The notes under the pieces were generated by a model. It saw nothing but the letters and a program-made list of their open reading frames with translations. It searched no databases and was not told where the DNA came from. A DNA stretch of 64,000 nucleotides from Trichostrongylus colubriformis (lineage: Eukaryota > Nematoda > Chromadorea > Rhabditida > Trichostrongylidae), in NCBI GenBank assembly GCA_963978905.1, contig OZ022256.1, forward strand, positions 15,111,863 through 15,175,862, read 5' to 3'. Positions 12,009 to 22,929 of this stretch are shown here, piece by piece. The first letter of the stretch is position 1, and the number at the start of each line of letters is the position of its first letter. Both the position numbers and the translations under genes were made by a program.

Positions 12009-12230
12009 GGCGTGGTTACAGGTGGCGTGCTGAGATCTTGGTGCGAAGAGGATCCCGCATCAACGACCTTCCAAGCCAACCAAGCTTTCCTTCCCTTTGC
12101 GGTAGGCGAATGAGAGGGTAAGTACACTGACTCGCTCATTGGCTGGCCCCGGCAAGTCATGGTGTAGACCAAATCGTCCCCCACCAGCCACCACGATATT
12201 GAATGGAACTAGAATGCGCAGCGCATGCCA
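12009..12230 (+). repeat. SINE-like repeat, copy 1
   Basis: One of five related copies (also 32445-32690, 37668-37945, 61628-61885 on this strand, 52065-52315 on the other). Shared ordered blocks are GTTACAGGTGGCGTGC near the 5' end, GGATCCCGCATCAACG, AAGCCAACCAAGCTTTCC, GCTCATTGGCTGGCCC, and CACCACGATATTGAATGGAA with GAATGCGCAGCGCAT at the 3' end. The 5' part resembles a tRNA-like pol III promoter (an A-box-like start, and GGATCCAATCC in the best copy as a B box). Confidence 0.68.
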
Positions 12231-12950
12231 TAGAAGAAATCGATTAACAAAAAAATGTTACCGTTCATCTTCAACGAGAAAAGGCCACAAAACAACGATT
12301 AAGTAAGCTTTCTGGTAACTTTCGCTATTCAAAAAGAAATCAGGTGCGAATTGGAGGGAAGTGTTCATCAGACACATGAGGCAACTGCTGTCGCATTCGG
12401 TAAAATGAAAGAAGTCATAAAATAGAAGCCTCATCATTTCATAATTAACATCACAAGAATGTTTGTACGATCGAGGAAGGTTTCAACGTTCCGAATGCGC
12501 AGAGTACATAGTGCAAAACCACAACGGTAGCAGGAATCATAATGCTGCGTTGTGCTGAGGTGCATGGACTGTTCATATATGAGTTCACTTGAGCTGACAG
12601 CTGTAATCGTATTAGTTGCGGTTTGGTGACTTTTGCCTCATGAAATCTGCTTTGTCAACTTTGCTATGCACAAAACACACCAGCGAAAAATCACGTGAAT
12701 CACAGGTTAACGCCATTGATCATGGATGTGTGTCCTTGGGAGAGGATCTCGCATCACGGCGTGCGGCGTTTAAGCCAGCCGGAGGCGCTGGGTTGAAAGC
12801 GTTCTTTATCTCATGCTTAATTCTAAATGTAGTATACGGCAATCGCCTGATGCAGAGCGCACGAAAACCCGTCTTAGAGAAGGATCAGAGGTACGAAAAA
12901 TGGTGTCGTAACAAGGGATGGGGCATCCCGCTATGGACATTATCTTTACT
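12231..12950. other. intergenic stretch, no gene supported
   Basis: A 119-codon ORF (12616-12975) runs from a non-ATG codon into the neighbouring MITE. It has a hydrophobic patch (AFFISCLILNVVYG) but no family motif, and it overlaps a repeat, so I do not call it a gene. Confidence 0.45.
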
Positions 12951-13155
12951 CGAAGGCACATTCCGCTCTCGCTGATGGGTGGAGTAACAGTTGACTCTCC
13001 ATTGGTTGTCGGGCTCTGGGGTCGGATCGACCACGCCCCACTGCAGGCAACAGAGCGTGTAGAGATCGCCTCCAGGCTGCCGTCAACCAATGGAGAATCA
13101 ACTGTTTCAACTGTTACTCCAACCATCAGCGAGCGTGGAATGTGCCTTTAAGGCT
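12951..13155. mobile_element. MITE with AAGGCACATTCC ends
   Basis: Inverted arms of about 60 bp: AAGGCACATTCCGCTCTCGC, then GGTGGAGTAACAGTTG and CTCCATTGGTTG at left, mirrored at right by CAACCAATGGAG, CAACTGTTACTCC and GAGCGTGGAATGTGCCTTTA. The right arm has an extra short duplication (CAACTGTTT). About 75 bp lie between the arms. The end sequence resembles that of 11320-11801. Confidence 0.78.
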
Positions 13156-13874
13156 AGAGTGGAAGAGGAACTCCTTCTTCCCGGCAGAAAAAGCCTGAGT
13201 CTGCAGATTGACCCTCTAAGGATATCTCCAAAATGCTTAAATGTGCAACTTTTTATAAGATGTCCCCCGCCCCGTCCCACCCCTCCCCTTCTCATTGCGA
13301 TACGCCCAAAAAGACCCTCTTTCTTGGTTTTTGATCGTTTCCTCCCCTTATTTCCCCAGCTATTACACTATTTAATATTATTAGCATAGCAGCCCTACTT
13401 TCACATTCAAGAACGGGCAAGAAATACCTTGAAATGTATTTTCAAGAAAATTCTAGGCATTGAGCTAAAAATTCGGTGTAACTTGTGAAACAATTGGAAA
13501 AGAACGGACACTGCGCTGTGTATAGCCACAAGCTCTGACAGTCTGATCATTGTGAACGATTCGGTGTGTTTTTTCAAGCCGGTGCTGTATTCCACTGTAA
13601 CGGGAAGAAAATGAAACGCGATCAGTCTGGAAAAGGAAATGTTACTGATAAATAAACAAGCGATAAATTGAAATAAACAACTGCACCTATTTAGGCCTTT
13701 CCGGAGTACGCAGTTTCATTGTTCTGTTCAACGTCCAGCTTTCAACCAGTTGGAGTCTGACAGTTCTATCAGGAGAAGCAGTAACAGTCGACATCTACAA
13801 TCGAGATCAGCATCACTATATAACGTTGAGTTGTCATTGTCGTTGCTGTCAGCTTGATGTCATATTGAAGTGAT
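13156..13874. other. upstream region of the secreted-protein gene
   Basis: No coding sequence was recognised. It is the 5' flank of the gene starting at 13889 and would hold its promoter, but no TATA box or other motif stands out clearly enough to annotate. Confidence 0.4.
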
Positions 13875-13888
13875 TTTTCAGGTTAAGA
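13875..13888 (+). promoter_or_regulatory. likely trans-splice (SL) acceptor and 5' leader
   Basis: TTTTTCAG ends at 13881, followed by a 7-base leader (GTTAAGA) and the ATG at 13889. A TTTTCAG acceptor this close to a start codon, with no coding exon upstream, is the usual layout of spliced-leader addition in nematodes. An ordinary cis-splice acceptor after a non-coding first exon is the alternative. Confidence 0.6.
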
Positions 13889-16567
13889 ATGTTTCCAGAC
13901 TTCTTTCTATTGTCTGTGTTTTTGGCTTCTGGAGTTCTTGTAGATGCACAAAACTACAGGGTGAGCAACAGACGAAGATTCCTGAGGAAAAGCGGGTATC
14001 AAGGGCGTCCTTTACGGGGCATGATCCTAGCCGCGCGGCGGATGTGTTACCACATGGCTTACTGGGCACAGTTGGCGGATAGACAGTGGGAATAGTAAAC
14101 GAGAAAGATTACATGAATATTGATTGATCCCCCCATGGCTGCCATGTTTATGTGGAAGTGGGAAGAATCGATTATGTGAGTTGTGAGGTGCGCGGGAAAC
14201 GTGAAGACGACTGGGCTATTGGGCGGGAATTATGTGGAGGAGGAGCACTGAGGTCGTTGCATGACTCATTATGTAGGAAACCCCTTCTTGCACCTAAACA
14301 CTTTCATCCCCGCCCGAACCGAAAATGGAGTTAATATGCTTTTCCCTCCACATACTGCATGCTTCCCCCACCCACATCGACCTAAATGCAGTTTTACCTG
14401 AGCCCTCCGCGTGTCAAACAATGAATAATCCTTTCATCCTTTTACCATACAAACAGTAACTTTGTTTGGCTGTTCGTAGGTATGTCGATTTGTAAGTATG
14501 TCCGTCTTTGACCGATAAATGAATGATTGTGATAAGGGAGTCGATAGAGAAAAACAACCACTCACGAAAATGGGCAATTAAATGGTTAGCAGTATCAACC
14601 TAAAGATGTGATAGTATAACTACTGGATGATAGTACAACCACGTCTTAGGCCGCGTTCATACTTTGCGGTGCCAGTGGCAGGACGTGGCTACGTGCCTGT
14701 GCTTCTCCGCCTGTACCCCTCTGTCTCGTTGTCTGCGTCGTCTGCACCTCCCCGTACTATTCGGCTTCACTGCTTGTGAACGCAGCCAAACCGCCCTACC
14801 GACGTAAGGTATGAAAGCGATGAAAGTTTAGATCAGGTCAGTCAAAAAAAAACGAGTGAATGAAAGCGATAGCCAGTCTTCCAGTAAACCATATTTCTGT
14901 GAGTTGTGAGTATCGAGCATGAGCCACACTATCGAGGATCATTACTCGTCGCATGTTCGATTATCTTATGAGTAGGCCGCTGTAAGCAGTGCTGAGCGAC
15001 TTGCGCGGGACATCGTGTAGCAAAAATTGGTCCATAAAAAAAGCGTAAGCATATAGAAAAGATACTGTGATAATGGATTCACGCACATACGCGACATATG
15101 CCTGGGGTGGTGTTCAGAGTTCGCAATTCAGGCGATTACGGTTACCCACACGTCAGGCCCGTAAGCGTGATCATTTGAAGAGTCATGGATGCTACTTTAA
15201 TAGACAGTATCCTGAAAATTTTTGAACAAATCTATATCAACATGTATACCAAACGTATATTTTTGCCTAATCCTTAAGGCTGCGTTCATACCAAATTGAA
15301 TGAGAGTTTTGGCGCATCCGCGATTTTGGATATTTGCCATAACAGAAAAAGATCAAGAAATGAAAAGAGAAGAAAAAGAAATCAACCGCACGTTGGCACG
15401 TGCCGCGTTCAAAAGGGTGACGTGGCACGCCAATTCTCTCAAATCGCGGGTGCGCGATGCGCCGATGCGCCAAAACTCTCATTCGATTTGGTATGAACGC
15501 AACCTAATGGAAGGGGAAGCGTTCCTTTCCTTTCCTGGGTACTAAGGCAAAAACAACGCAACATAGTGGCATGCCCCTTCGTTAGAATAGCATCGAGTGA
15601 CACGAGTTGTAAGCCGTTGCAAACTTTAGTAAAAAGGATAGGATAAAGTTTTTGCCGATAGCCAACCCCTTCTGCGAAATGCGCCGTGTACTGGGATTCT
15701 ATTGAGAATCCTAGTGACAGCCTATACAATGATTTGGGGAGAAGGGTGCAACCAACGAAAAGTCGAATCAGTGCTTTCATTCTCCCAGAAGCATCTGGTA
15801 CCAATTCGCCGACTGCGTAAGGATGGAATGCTTAATTTGCCTGAGCGGGCGTTGATTTGGGCCCCGAGAGTGGGAATGCACGCCACCTGTCACTCCACCA
15901 CCTCTGCCCTATACTCTAGCAACTGCGCAATACTTTCAGATCAAATATCAGCCAGCCACTGACGTGTGTGACGATATGAAGGCACCTGACTCAGACACGC
16001 TTCAAATTCGTTTATTGGACGTGGTGTTTTTCAACAAAACAGCAGGACCCGGTAAAGGGCTCATAGTTCATCGAGCACAAGTAAATCACAATCTAGCCAC
16101 TATTGCTGGTCAAGCGACTATAGCTTATGCTGGAGGACTGCATAACACCGAAATTGGATTATACATTATGGTTCTTCGTATTGGTGATTCACGAAGAAAT
16201 GAGAATCCGATTTCAAATGTAGTACTTAAAACGGTGAAATTAGCTGATGGTACCGTGGTGTCACCAGCACCAGGTAGTGGATATGATTTCGGTTATATGT
16301 ATTCTTTGGGTCCATTTGGTCTAAAAATTAATATCGAAGCGGTGACTGATGCTGGAGATGTGAGACAATACAAGTAAGCATCCTCTATTATTATAAAAGC
16401 GGATTACATGAAATGAATGACTGGAATGTTTCAGGGAATATGCACCGTTAGGATGCGCAGCAACGTCAAGATGGTTTGGAAATGAGGGCTATTACAAACT
16501 TGATATAGCGACCGGAGAATGGCACAACATATACTACAATCCTGTGGCGGCAGACTATTACTACTGA
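13889..16567 (+). CDS. secreted protein of unknown family (three exons)
   Basis: Proposed exons are 13889-13960, 15940-16373 and 16435-16567, for a total of 639 coding bases and 212 residues. Exon 1 encodes a signal peptide (MFPDFFLLSVFLASGVLVDA, likely cut before QNYR) and ends AGG/gtgagc. Exon 2 follows TACTTTCAG and opens in phase 0 with IKYQPATDVCDD. Its donor is AA/gtaagc, and exon 3 follows GTTTCAG, so that TACAAGGAA is restored across the junction. The mature part has only two cysteines (in TDVCDD and in APLGCAATSR), so one disulphide is possible. It has an N-glycosylation site in FNKTA, a Gly/Val-rich beta-like middle and a Tyr-rich tail ending VAADYYY. I do not recognise the family. 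The first intron is about 2 kb and holds two MITEs, so an extra small exon inside it is possible. It is probably exported, and its role is unknown. Confidence 0.8.
14646..14820. mobile_element. MITE, GGCCGCGTTCATAC-end family (intronic)
   Basis: The left end is TTAGGCCGCGTTCATACTTT and the right end is ACGTAAGGTATGAAAGCG. Interior blocks GACGTGGCTACGTGCC and TGTGAACGCAGCC match the elements at 55378-55523 and 56249-56399. It lies in the first intron of the secreted-protein gene. Confidence 0.7.
15275..15512. mobile_element. MITE with ~50-bp inverted repeats (intronic)
   Basis: Left arm TTAAGGCTGCGTTCATACCA followed by AAATTGAATGAGAGTTTTGG, mirrored at right by CCAAAACTCTCATTCGATTT and GGTATGAACGCAACCTAA. 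The arms are nearly identical for about 50 bp and enclose about 130 bp. The outer TTAAGGC/ACCTAA edge fits an element of the same GCGTTCATAC end group. It lies in the first intron of the secreted-protein gene. Confidence 0.82.
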
Positions 16568-16572
16568 ATAAA
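16567..16572 (+). terminator. polyadenylation signal AATAAA overlapping the stop codon
   Basis: The stop TGA (16565-16567) shares its final A with AATAAA. If this signal is used, the 3' untranslated region is only a few bases beyond the usual 10-20 base spacer. A second AATAAA at 16633-16638 could be used instead. Confidence 0.55.
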
Positions 16573-17484
16573 GAATTTTTGTGGTTCCATCCCTGTACAG
16601 GACGATCTGTGGTTAAAATCACATAAAGAAGAAATAAATTCGATGCCATGTATGTAGATGGGGGGGGGGGGGGCGTGTACCTAACGTGTCATTGAGGTAC
16701 CAGGGTATAAGTCATAGATACAGCAGGTAAAGCGTTGATCGAGGAACTACTGGCAGGGGGACCAATGTTTCGGTTGTGGGTAGGAGGTGATCCCATAACC
16801 AGTTTGGCTATAGCACAGCACTGGGCGATTCTCTTGCTGGGTGGAGATGGTTGATACTATCCATTCGATATAGATATAACCTATATAGCATAATTACAAC
16901 CGTGGTGCTTCCAGTACCAAACCCTAACCGAACTGGTATTTTTACAAACACCCACCATCACATTTAGAGACCTCAAACAGTTGATAGGTCGGCACTCACC
17001 GTCAGTCTTCGGGAACTTACGCTAAGCAGTTTAGTGGTCCAAAGCTTTTGTTGCTACTAATAACGGCGCGGGAAAATTTTAATTTACCGAGAATTTTATG
17101 CTAAGGACGATGTCAGACTTGGCTACTTTGCGACTGCGCGATTTTGCCATCGGTATTACACTTTCGCATCTGGCGCTGTGATTCGACAACATTGCGTTTC
17201 AACGTGCGGAGTCGCGGTACTACAAAACTGCGAATCGCTAAGTGTGGCGTTGGTTATAGACCTATTGCCTGTTGTTATTTTAGTCGTTCTCGCAACATAT
17301 CGCACCGGCTTCACCTACCCTATCTACCTTGCGCGTGAATGGCACTGGTGAGGAGCGAGCTACGCGTAAGATAATCTGGAGGAGAAACAGCGGTCTCTTA
17401 GCGAAGACAGTGTAGAACTTCATTGAATTTCCACCTATGCAAGTAGACTCATTCATTGGTGCGAACAATTAGTCATAGAAATAA
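16573..17484. other. intergenic stretch with a G run
   Basis: Contains a G homopolymer of about 14 bases at 16660-16673. No ORF with a recognisable motif is present. Confidence 0.5.
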
Positions 17485-17486
17485 TA

Positions 17487-18332
17487 GGTTGGAACATAAT
17501 TTCTGTTACACAATGACGAAAAATTTTAAATTTATTTTTCTTTATTTTTGTCTAACTTCAGTCAACAAAATATGTACCATTATAATCGACAATATATTGC
17601 CAGCGAGTAGGGAGATAATAGATGCCTTGCTTGTAGAACTCTGGGGATTTCTGGTCGAAGAAAATCTGGAGGTCGATTTTGAGATCATCGTCATCTTTGA
17701 GTTGCGTCCGTTGAGGAAGTGGGTCAGAAATCGGAATAGGTGGTAGTCAGTTGGGGCCATGTCCGTAAAATACGGTGAGTGGGGAAGCTTCGTCCAATCA
17801 AGGTCCTGGATCTTTTAACAGGTCAACTTCACCACATGTGGGCGAGCGTTGTCGTGGAGGAGGAAGTCTCGGCCAATTTTTCCGGTAAGTTTTGCAGCTA
17901 CGGTGTCCAGTTGCCTGCAGTAGAGATCGGCAGTGACTGTCGTGTTGGATGGCGATTTTTTGCCCTTTTTTTCGAAAAAAAAAAATTTCAAATTTTTTTC
18001 TCTTTGCAACTTTTTGAAATTTTTTTCTGTTCCAATTGGAGTCGATCGAGCCATTGGGTTGCTGCCATATGAGAGACAGTACCTGGGCCCATCGACTGGT
18101 TGATTTGGTCACTGGCCTTGCATGCTGAGGAACCGGGACGGTGTTCGTGAATTTCGCCCCTCTCGCGAAATTGTCGTAGATTCACTGCTAGTTGAAGCCA
18201 TAGAGAATATGAATGAGTTAATCAGTAGTGCTTTTAACCCGCTTTACATATCCCCCACTACCGAGTATTCCAGGAGCTTCCACAGTTTTCCCCAAGACAA
18301 ATAAAAAGTGTAACAGAAATTATGTTCCATCC
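17487..18332 (-). mobile_element. mariner element, internally deleted, second family
   Basis: The ends GGTTGGAACATAATTTCTGT and ACAGAAATTATGTTCCATCC are inverse copies with one mismatch, and they extend to GTTACAC. TA stands outside both (17485-17486 and 18333-18334). At about 846 bp it is shorter than a full mariner. Its ends and protein differ from the pair at 1071 and 4315, so it is a separate family. Confidence 0.86.
17542..18185 (-). pseudogene. mariner transposase, deleted and frameshifted
   Basis: Minus-strand pieces in order: an N-terminal helix-turn-helix end (MGPGTVSHMAATQWLDR), then an A/T-rich Lys/Phe low-complexity insert where the first catalytic Asp region should be. TVTADLYCRQLDTVAAKL and LLHDNARPHVVKLT (second Asp) follow, and then, in a third frame, MAPTDYHLFRFLTHFLNG (third Asp) to the stop at 17542. 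The order is that of a D,D34D mariner transposase lacking its middle. The HDNARPH and PTDYHLF motifs are well kept, so the element is younger or better preserved here than in its N-terminal half. Confidence 0.85.
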
Positions 18333-18544
18333 TAATAAAACTTCGGTGATCATATCTCTTTATGGAGGAGCCCACTATTCGTTTCCTATCTTCTGCTCAT
18401 AACTTGATGAATGTTGGAGCTTACCATGACTTGTTTGAAGTCTTGCAATGCAATGTTAGAAGTTCCCACTTACTCAGTATTCACTCAACGTTACTCGTAC
18501 TAACCCTAATCGTTCTGTTCCCCTGATAAGCTTCATAATTACGC

Positions 18545-18790
18545 ACATCCTAGTGTGCTCTCAACAAGTGTGATGAGCACACCGCAGGATTGCTGTAAGT
18601 GTGCTGAGTAGCTGCTATTAGCTATAGCTGCCAGTGCCATCACACAATGGCATGGCTTTAGAATGAGAGTCCAGCACAAAAAAGTCCCCACCACATTGAG
18701 CGGCCCATTTCCTCCATCATCCCCTATCATAATAGCTCACTTGTGGACGAACCGATATACAGACCAAGAAGCCGACACACAAAGCAAATT
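18545..18790 (+). repeat. dispersed repeat U, copy 1
   Basis: Shares ordered blocks with 19735-20090: AGCACACCGC-GGAT-GCTG, AGTCCAGCACAA, ACATTGAGCG, CCCCTATCAT, CTCACTTG-GGACG and a closing CCGACACAC. The second copy has a 127-bp MITE inserted inside it, so the pair predates that insertion. Confidence 0.65.
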
Positions 18791-19095
18791 TTTTGTATAA
18801 CGACCCGTTTGAGTCACGCGAAGTACCTCGAGCATCACATAGCACTGGTGAGCTGCGGATTGCGCATATGCTAATTTGAGCAAAACTAACTCAGAGATAT
18901 GCTCTCACAAAGATAGGACGTATATGTAGTTTTATTGAATTCACACTTATGCGGGTGAAATGATCCACTGGTGTCATTCATTAGTCACAGCAACGAGTTC
19001 CACGACTGCACTTCGTGATGGTGAGATCCAGTATCCGCTTTTTTGGCCCCCTGCTCTCATCACGATAGCTCGGCGAACAGTCTAGAACTTCGTGA

Positions 19096-19631
19096 GGCAG
19101 CGTTCATAGTTTTGGAATTTGCGGAATTGTGTTAAGAAGATTGTCATTCATTAGATTGTGTGTTAAGATACGATATCGATCGGAGGAATGGTGGAATTTG
19201 CGAAAATAAAGTCACTTCCCACTTCTTGCTTCCGCTAATCCTCTCGTCTCTTCGTTACATTGAAATTAATGAGAATCTAATCACTCTTCCGCAAGTTCCA
19301 CAATTCTGCAATTCTGTAAAGACGCAAATTCCGCCTTTATCCTATTCGATATCTATCTTATCCCTTTCCATAATACTGCATTTTCGCGAATTCCACGATT
19401 CCGCAAATTCCACAATTCCGCACTTTCCATTCCTTTCCTTTCTCTAATCATCTTGTCTCGTCGCAGCATAGAATTCGATAAGTATCTAATGCTTTTTCGT
19501 AAATTCCACAATTCTGCATTTCCACAACTCCTCAAAGTCCGCAACTCTCCCAATCGATACGCACCTTCATCATTTTCCGCAAATTCCGCAGTTCTGCAAT
19601 TCCGCAAATTCCAAAACTATGAACGCTGCCT
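19096..19631. mobile_element. MITE with 35-bp perfect ends and a GGAATT-type interior
   Basis: Perfect 35-bp inverted repeats (AGGCAGCGTTCATAGTTTTG at left, 19096-19130; CAAAACTATGAACGCTGCCT at right, ending 19631). The interior is largely made of imperfect repeats of CAATTCCGCAAATTCC-like words, which explains the ORFs on both strands (19160-19719). No target duplication is evident. Confidence 0.82.
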
Positions 19632-19734
19632 GAAAAGACTGCAATCGTTTTCATTCACAGTTCACACTCTTTTGTCGGTCTACTTCAAACGGCATTACTC
19701 CTCCATTAGTCCAACATAACTGCTGTCATCCCAG

Positions 19735-20090
19735 TGCGCTGATCCAGTGCGACGTCAGCACACCGCGGAATGGCTGCGTATGAACGTGGGAGGCGAACAT
19801 ATAAGTTCAGTCCATTTCGGAGCGCCTGATAGGGCGTGGCCTACGGACCTGGTTGAACGTGTATCCAACTCTCTCACCACACCGCACGCTCCCACTATCG
19901 TTACTCAGGCCACGCCTTATCTAGAAATGGACTGTGGGAAGTGTTATCACAGCGAGAATGTGGCCTTGGATTGATAGTCCAGCACCAATTAGTATCCTCA
20001 AACATTGAGCGATCAATTTCCCCTATCATCCCATATCAAAACCACTCACTTGCGGACGGACAGACATACAAACCGACACACTATAATGCT
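19735..20090 (+). repeat. dispersed repeat U, copy 2, split by a MITE
   Basis: Partner of 18545-18790 (see that entry for the shared blocks). The first part (AGCACACCGCGGAATGGCTG) and the second part (from about 19940, GATTGATAGTCCAGCACCAA onward) are separated by the MITE at 19808-19934. Confidence 0.62.
19808..19934. mobile_element. MITE M, copy 1
   Basis: A 127-bp element starting CAGTCCATTTCGGAGCGCCT, then GATAGGGCGTGGCCTACGGA, and ending GAAATGGACTG. The right arm keeps GGCCACGCC-TATCTAGAAA in inverse. It matches 50067-50227 and, more loosely, 61275-61406. Confidence 0.78.
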
Positions 20091-20813
20091 GGTTCATATG
20101 AAAGAGGGATATTGGACCGGAAACGAAATGCTTCATCCACTGACTTCTAACACTCGGGTTATAATAGTGCTGTTGCACTTGGGCTATGGTTATGGTGATG
20201 AGCAACGTGTCGAATTTCTTAACACTCACTCGCTATCAGTTCTTAACAGCTTTTATGAGCAGTTATCAGCTTCAGCTCTAGTCATACACTGCCGATGTCC
20301 TTGCCCACTTAACGTAGCCCATGTAAATGCCAAGGCTACACACTGTCACCTCAAACGATTTGCCGGATTAGGGGACATTCACACTCTAACGCTTCACCCT
20401 TTATCAAGCGCTATCGTCTTCACTTCACATAACATGTGAGGGCCACCCCCAGCGATTATCAAGAAATATGGAGCTCGTCTCCGTTAATAGCTGTAGTCGT
20501 CAGGGCCCTAATAAGTGATGTCTTATAAAAACTGCTGAAAGTGTAATCATACATTAGTCTCTGAATAACAATATTTCACGCATAATTATGTGAGGCAAAG
20601 CTCTATTTAACGTGTGGTAATTATCACACACGAACCTTGTCATTCCTACGGAACATTCTGATGTTGAGGCATATTCCTTGAGAATTGAAGAGTTCCTCAC
20701 CCTTCTTCAGGCCGATAAATGGACCTGCAATTGTAGAGGCTTCTCCTTTCAAGAAACGGTGAAAAAATAGAGGAAAATAGCTAAAGCTTTTAGAACACTG
20801 TGAAGGTATATAT
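20091..20813. other. intergenic stretch, no gene supported
   Basis: A 144-codon ORF (20005-20439) begins inside repeat U and has no recognisable motif, so it is not called. Nothing else was identified. Confidence 0.45.
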
Positions 20814-20943
20814 GGCCGCGGTCATACTTTGCGCAGCTGCGTTAGTTGACGCTGGTGCCGGCGTCAATTCACGCAGGTGCCTGCGTGAGTTGACGCCGGC
20901 ACCGGCGTCAACTAACGCAGCTGCGCAAAGTATGACCGCGGCC
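20814..20943. mobile_element. near-perfect 130-bp hairpin element
   Basis: Two 63-base arms differ at only about two positions and are separated by a 4-base loop (around 20877-20880). The outer end is GGCCGCGGTCATACTTTGCG. The arms contain internal smaller mirror words such as GACGCCGGCACCGGCGTC. TAT stands outside both ends, a possible 3-bp target duplication. It belongs to the GGCCGC-TTCATACTTTGCG end group. Confidence 0.85.
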
Positions 20944-21470
20944 TATGGTGGATGAGTGCGGGTGGGGGTCGCTTTTTGAAAATTCCCATAAGATTCTTCG
21001 ACAGTCACTCCTTTTTGCTTCATTAGTATCACTTTCAAGTGGATCTTGAACCGATCTTTTTGAATGAGTCGTCGAGTCAGTCGAAGCTGTCGATAATTTG
21101 CATATTTAGTACTATGTGCCAATGATATGATAATCGACTTGCAATTTTTCGAGTACAGAAACAGGCAGCGATTGAAGGCGTTGACCGGGGTAAGAGAAAG
21201 TGTCGTATTTACGCAGAAATTTTCCTATACAGTAGGCTAGAAGATGCTTGCTGCTCGTTATTGAATTGACCTCGGCAAACCACCATCCTGAGCGATTTTC
21301 GATAGCATCTCCAAGCAGGGCCAAATATTACGTAGAGGAGCAGCTTTTTTTTGCAAAATACGGTACCCCCTCGAATCCATGCGGCTCCTCTTCAGATGAC
21401 TGATGTCACTGGTGTACTAAATAGTGTCCTTCAAAAGGTGATCGAAATCGTAATCATTGTAAAATATCGG
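20944..21470. other. intergenic stretch, nothing recognised
   Basis: A short block near 21100 (ATATTTAGTACTATGTG-CAATG) also occurs near 2798-2820, so part of this is an old repeat. No gene is seen. Confidence 0.45.
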
Positions 21471-21725
21471 GTAGGGGTCGATTGGTTGAATTTTCGCGCA
21501 GCCGCCCGCGACGAGCGGAGCGGCGAATGCGAGTTGTTTGCAGCTTTATCCGTCGAAACAGCAACAACCACAGCATGTTATAACTTCCGAAGCTTGTAAC
21601 CCGCAATCTTTGAAGGTCTCTCACGATACCACCCCACTGCATAGTGAGCGAAATTCCACTCCGCCTGCAGCAAGTCGTTCTGACGGCGCCGCGAAGCGAA
21701 AATTCGACCAGTCGACCCCCACAGT
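21471..21725. mobile_element. MITE, GGGTCGATTGG family, copy 2
   Basis: Partner of 7268-7519. Left end GTAGGGGTCGATTGGTTGAA, right end TTCGACCAGTCGACCCCCAC. The interior carries CCGCCCGCGACGAGCGG and GCGAAGCGAAAATTCG as in copy 1. Confidence 0.76.
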
Positions 21726-22929
21726 ATACCTTATGAAATTGTAGTTGACGATTGACAATTGATTTTTTCAAATCCACCTGATTATTATTAAAGAAGTAGG
21801 TCGCTGATAATATTGCAAGGAGTTATCCTCATACATTACCCCTGCTAACCAACGAGGAATACAGACTTCCCTCCACGACTTCTGACTTACGCGCGATATT
21901 GGCTGCAAAGTAATGAAGAATAATTGTGCAGAAAGGCGTGTCTGCATAAAAAAAACGTGTTTGGTATCCTGAACAACGGTGTATGGTGCAACTGTCGTAT
22001 CGCCTTACGCCTCATAGCATAGCTCCACGGTGGAGCACTTCAACACAACCCGTTTTCAAGCTGTGGTAATGAGCGCCTAATCGAGGTATCCTGGTAGTCA
22101 ACAAACAGAGAGGCCTCTTAGCAATTCGGGTTCTCTCTGTAGTTCTTCCGCCAGAGTGTCACTATTCAGTATCTCTACTTATTCAATCGGCTATATTACC
22201 CTTGCGGTGCCTTTGAATTTCTCGAAGGGGGCAGTGAAGGAAAGCAGAAATAAAAAGGATGTTTTCCGTAAAAGAACAAACTGACTAAATAGGGATAATC
22301 TGATCGTGCTTCGCTTCAAGCTGCAGCGCGTCACTGGCCGAGCTGCTGCGGGGACGAAGCAACGTTCGTGGCTGGCTGGCATAGCCTCTCGCAGTTTGCA
22401 TCTAACCTCAGCGATTAGTGAAGCAGATGGGGCTAATAAGTAGTAAGAAATAGTGGAAGATTTAGTGGGATGGGAGTTTTCTTTCTTGCCTTCTTGGCCA
22501 TTTCCTTCGAATGTGTCTCTGCTGTTGCACTGCCTAGCGCCTCAATATCGGCAGATATCACCTCTTCCAGTGTCTTTAATATGCACCCGATTTTTGCCTT
22601 CATGTTCACAAATCGCGTGGTCGTATCGCCAGTTACCGAACTCTAAATCAATGAGTGCAAGCTATAAATCAATGAGTGCAAGCTACTTTTTGAGTGGCAT
22701 AAGTACCCATGTTTTTCTGCAATCCTGAATAGTGATCCCGGATTAGCAGATTCCATGACGAGAATATGTCATTGGGACAGGAAATTCGCATCATGCGCCA
22801 CCCGCGACCATGCTAATTTTCTGTACTAATGACCATATCCGTTCAAAGTCTACTTATCTCTGTAATACTTGTATCTCCCCTTGCTGTTCTGGCTGGCTGG
22901 AATGCCTAAAAGAATCGCGCAGGGAGAAG
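21726..22929. other. intergenic stretch with a short tandem duplication
   Basis: A 21-base unit (ATAAATCAATGAGTGCAAGCT) occurs twice in tandem at 22643-22684, inside the 91-codon ORF 22453-22728. The ORF has no recognised motif. Nothing else was identified. Confidence 0.45.

Noticed and set aside
19160..19719. ORFs on both strands
   Set aside because: Caused by the CAATTCCGCAAATTCC-type simple repeats inside a MITE.
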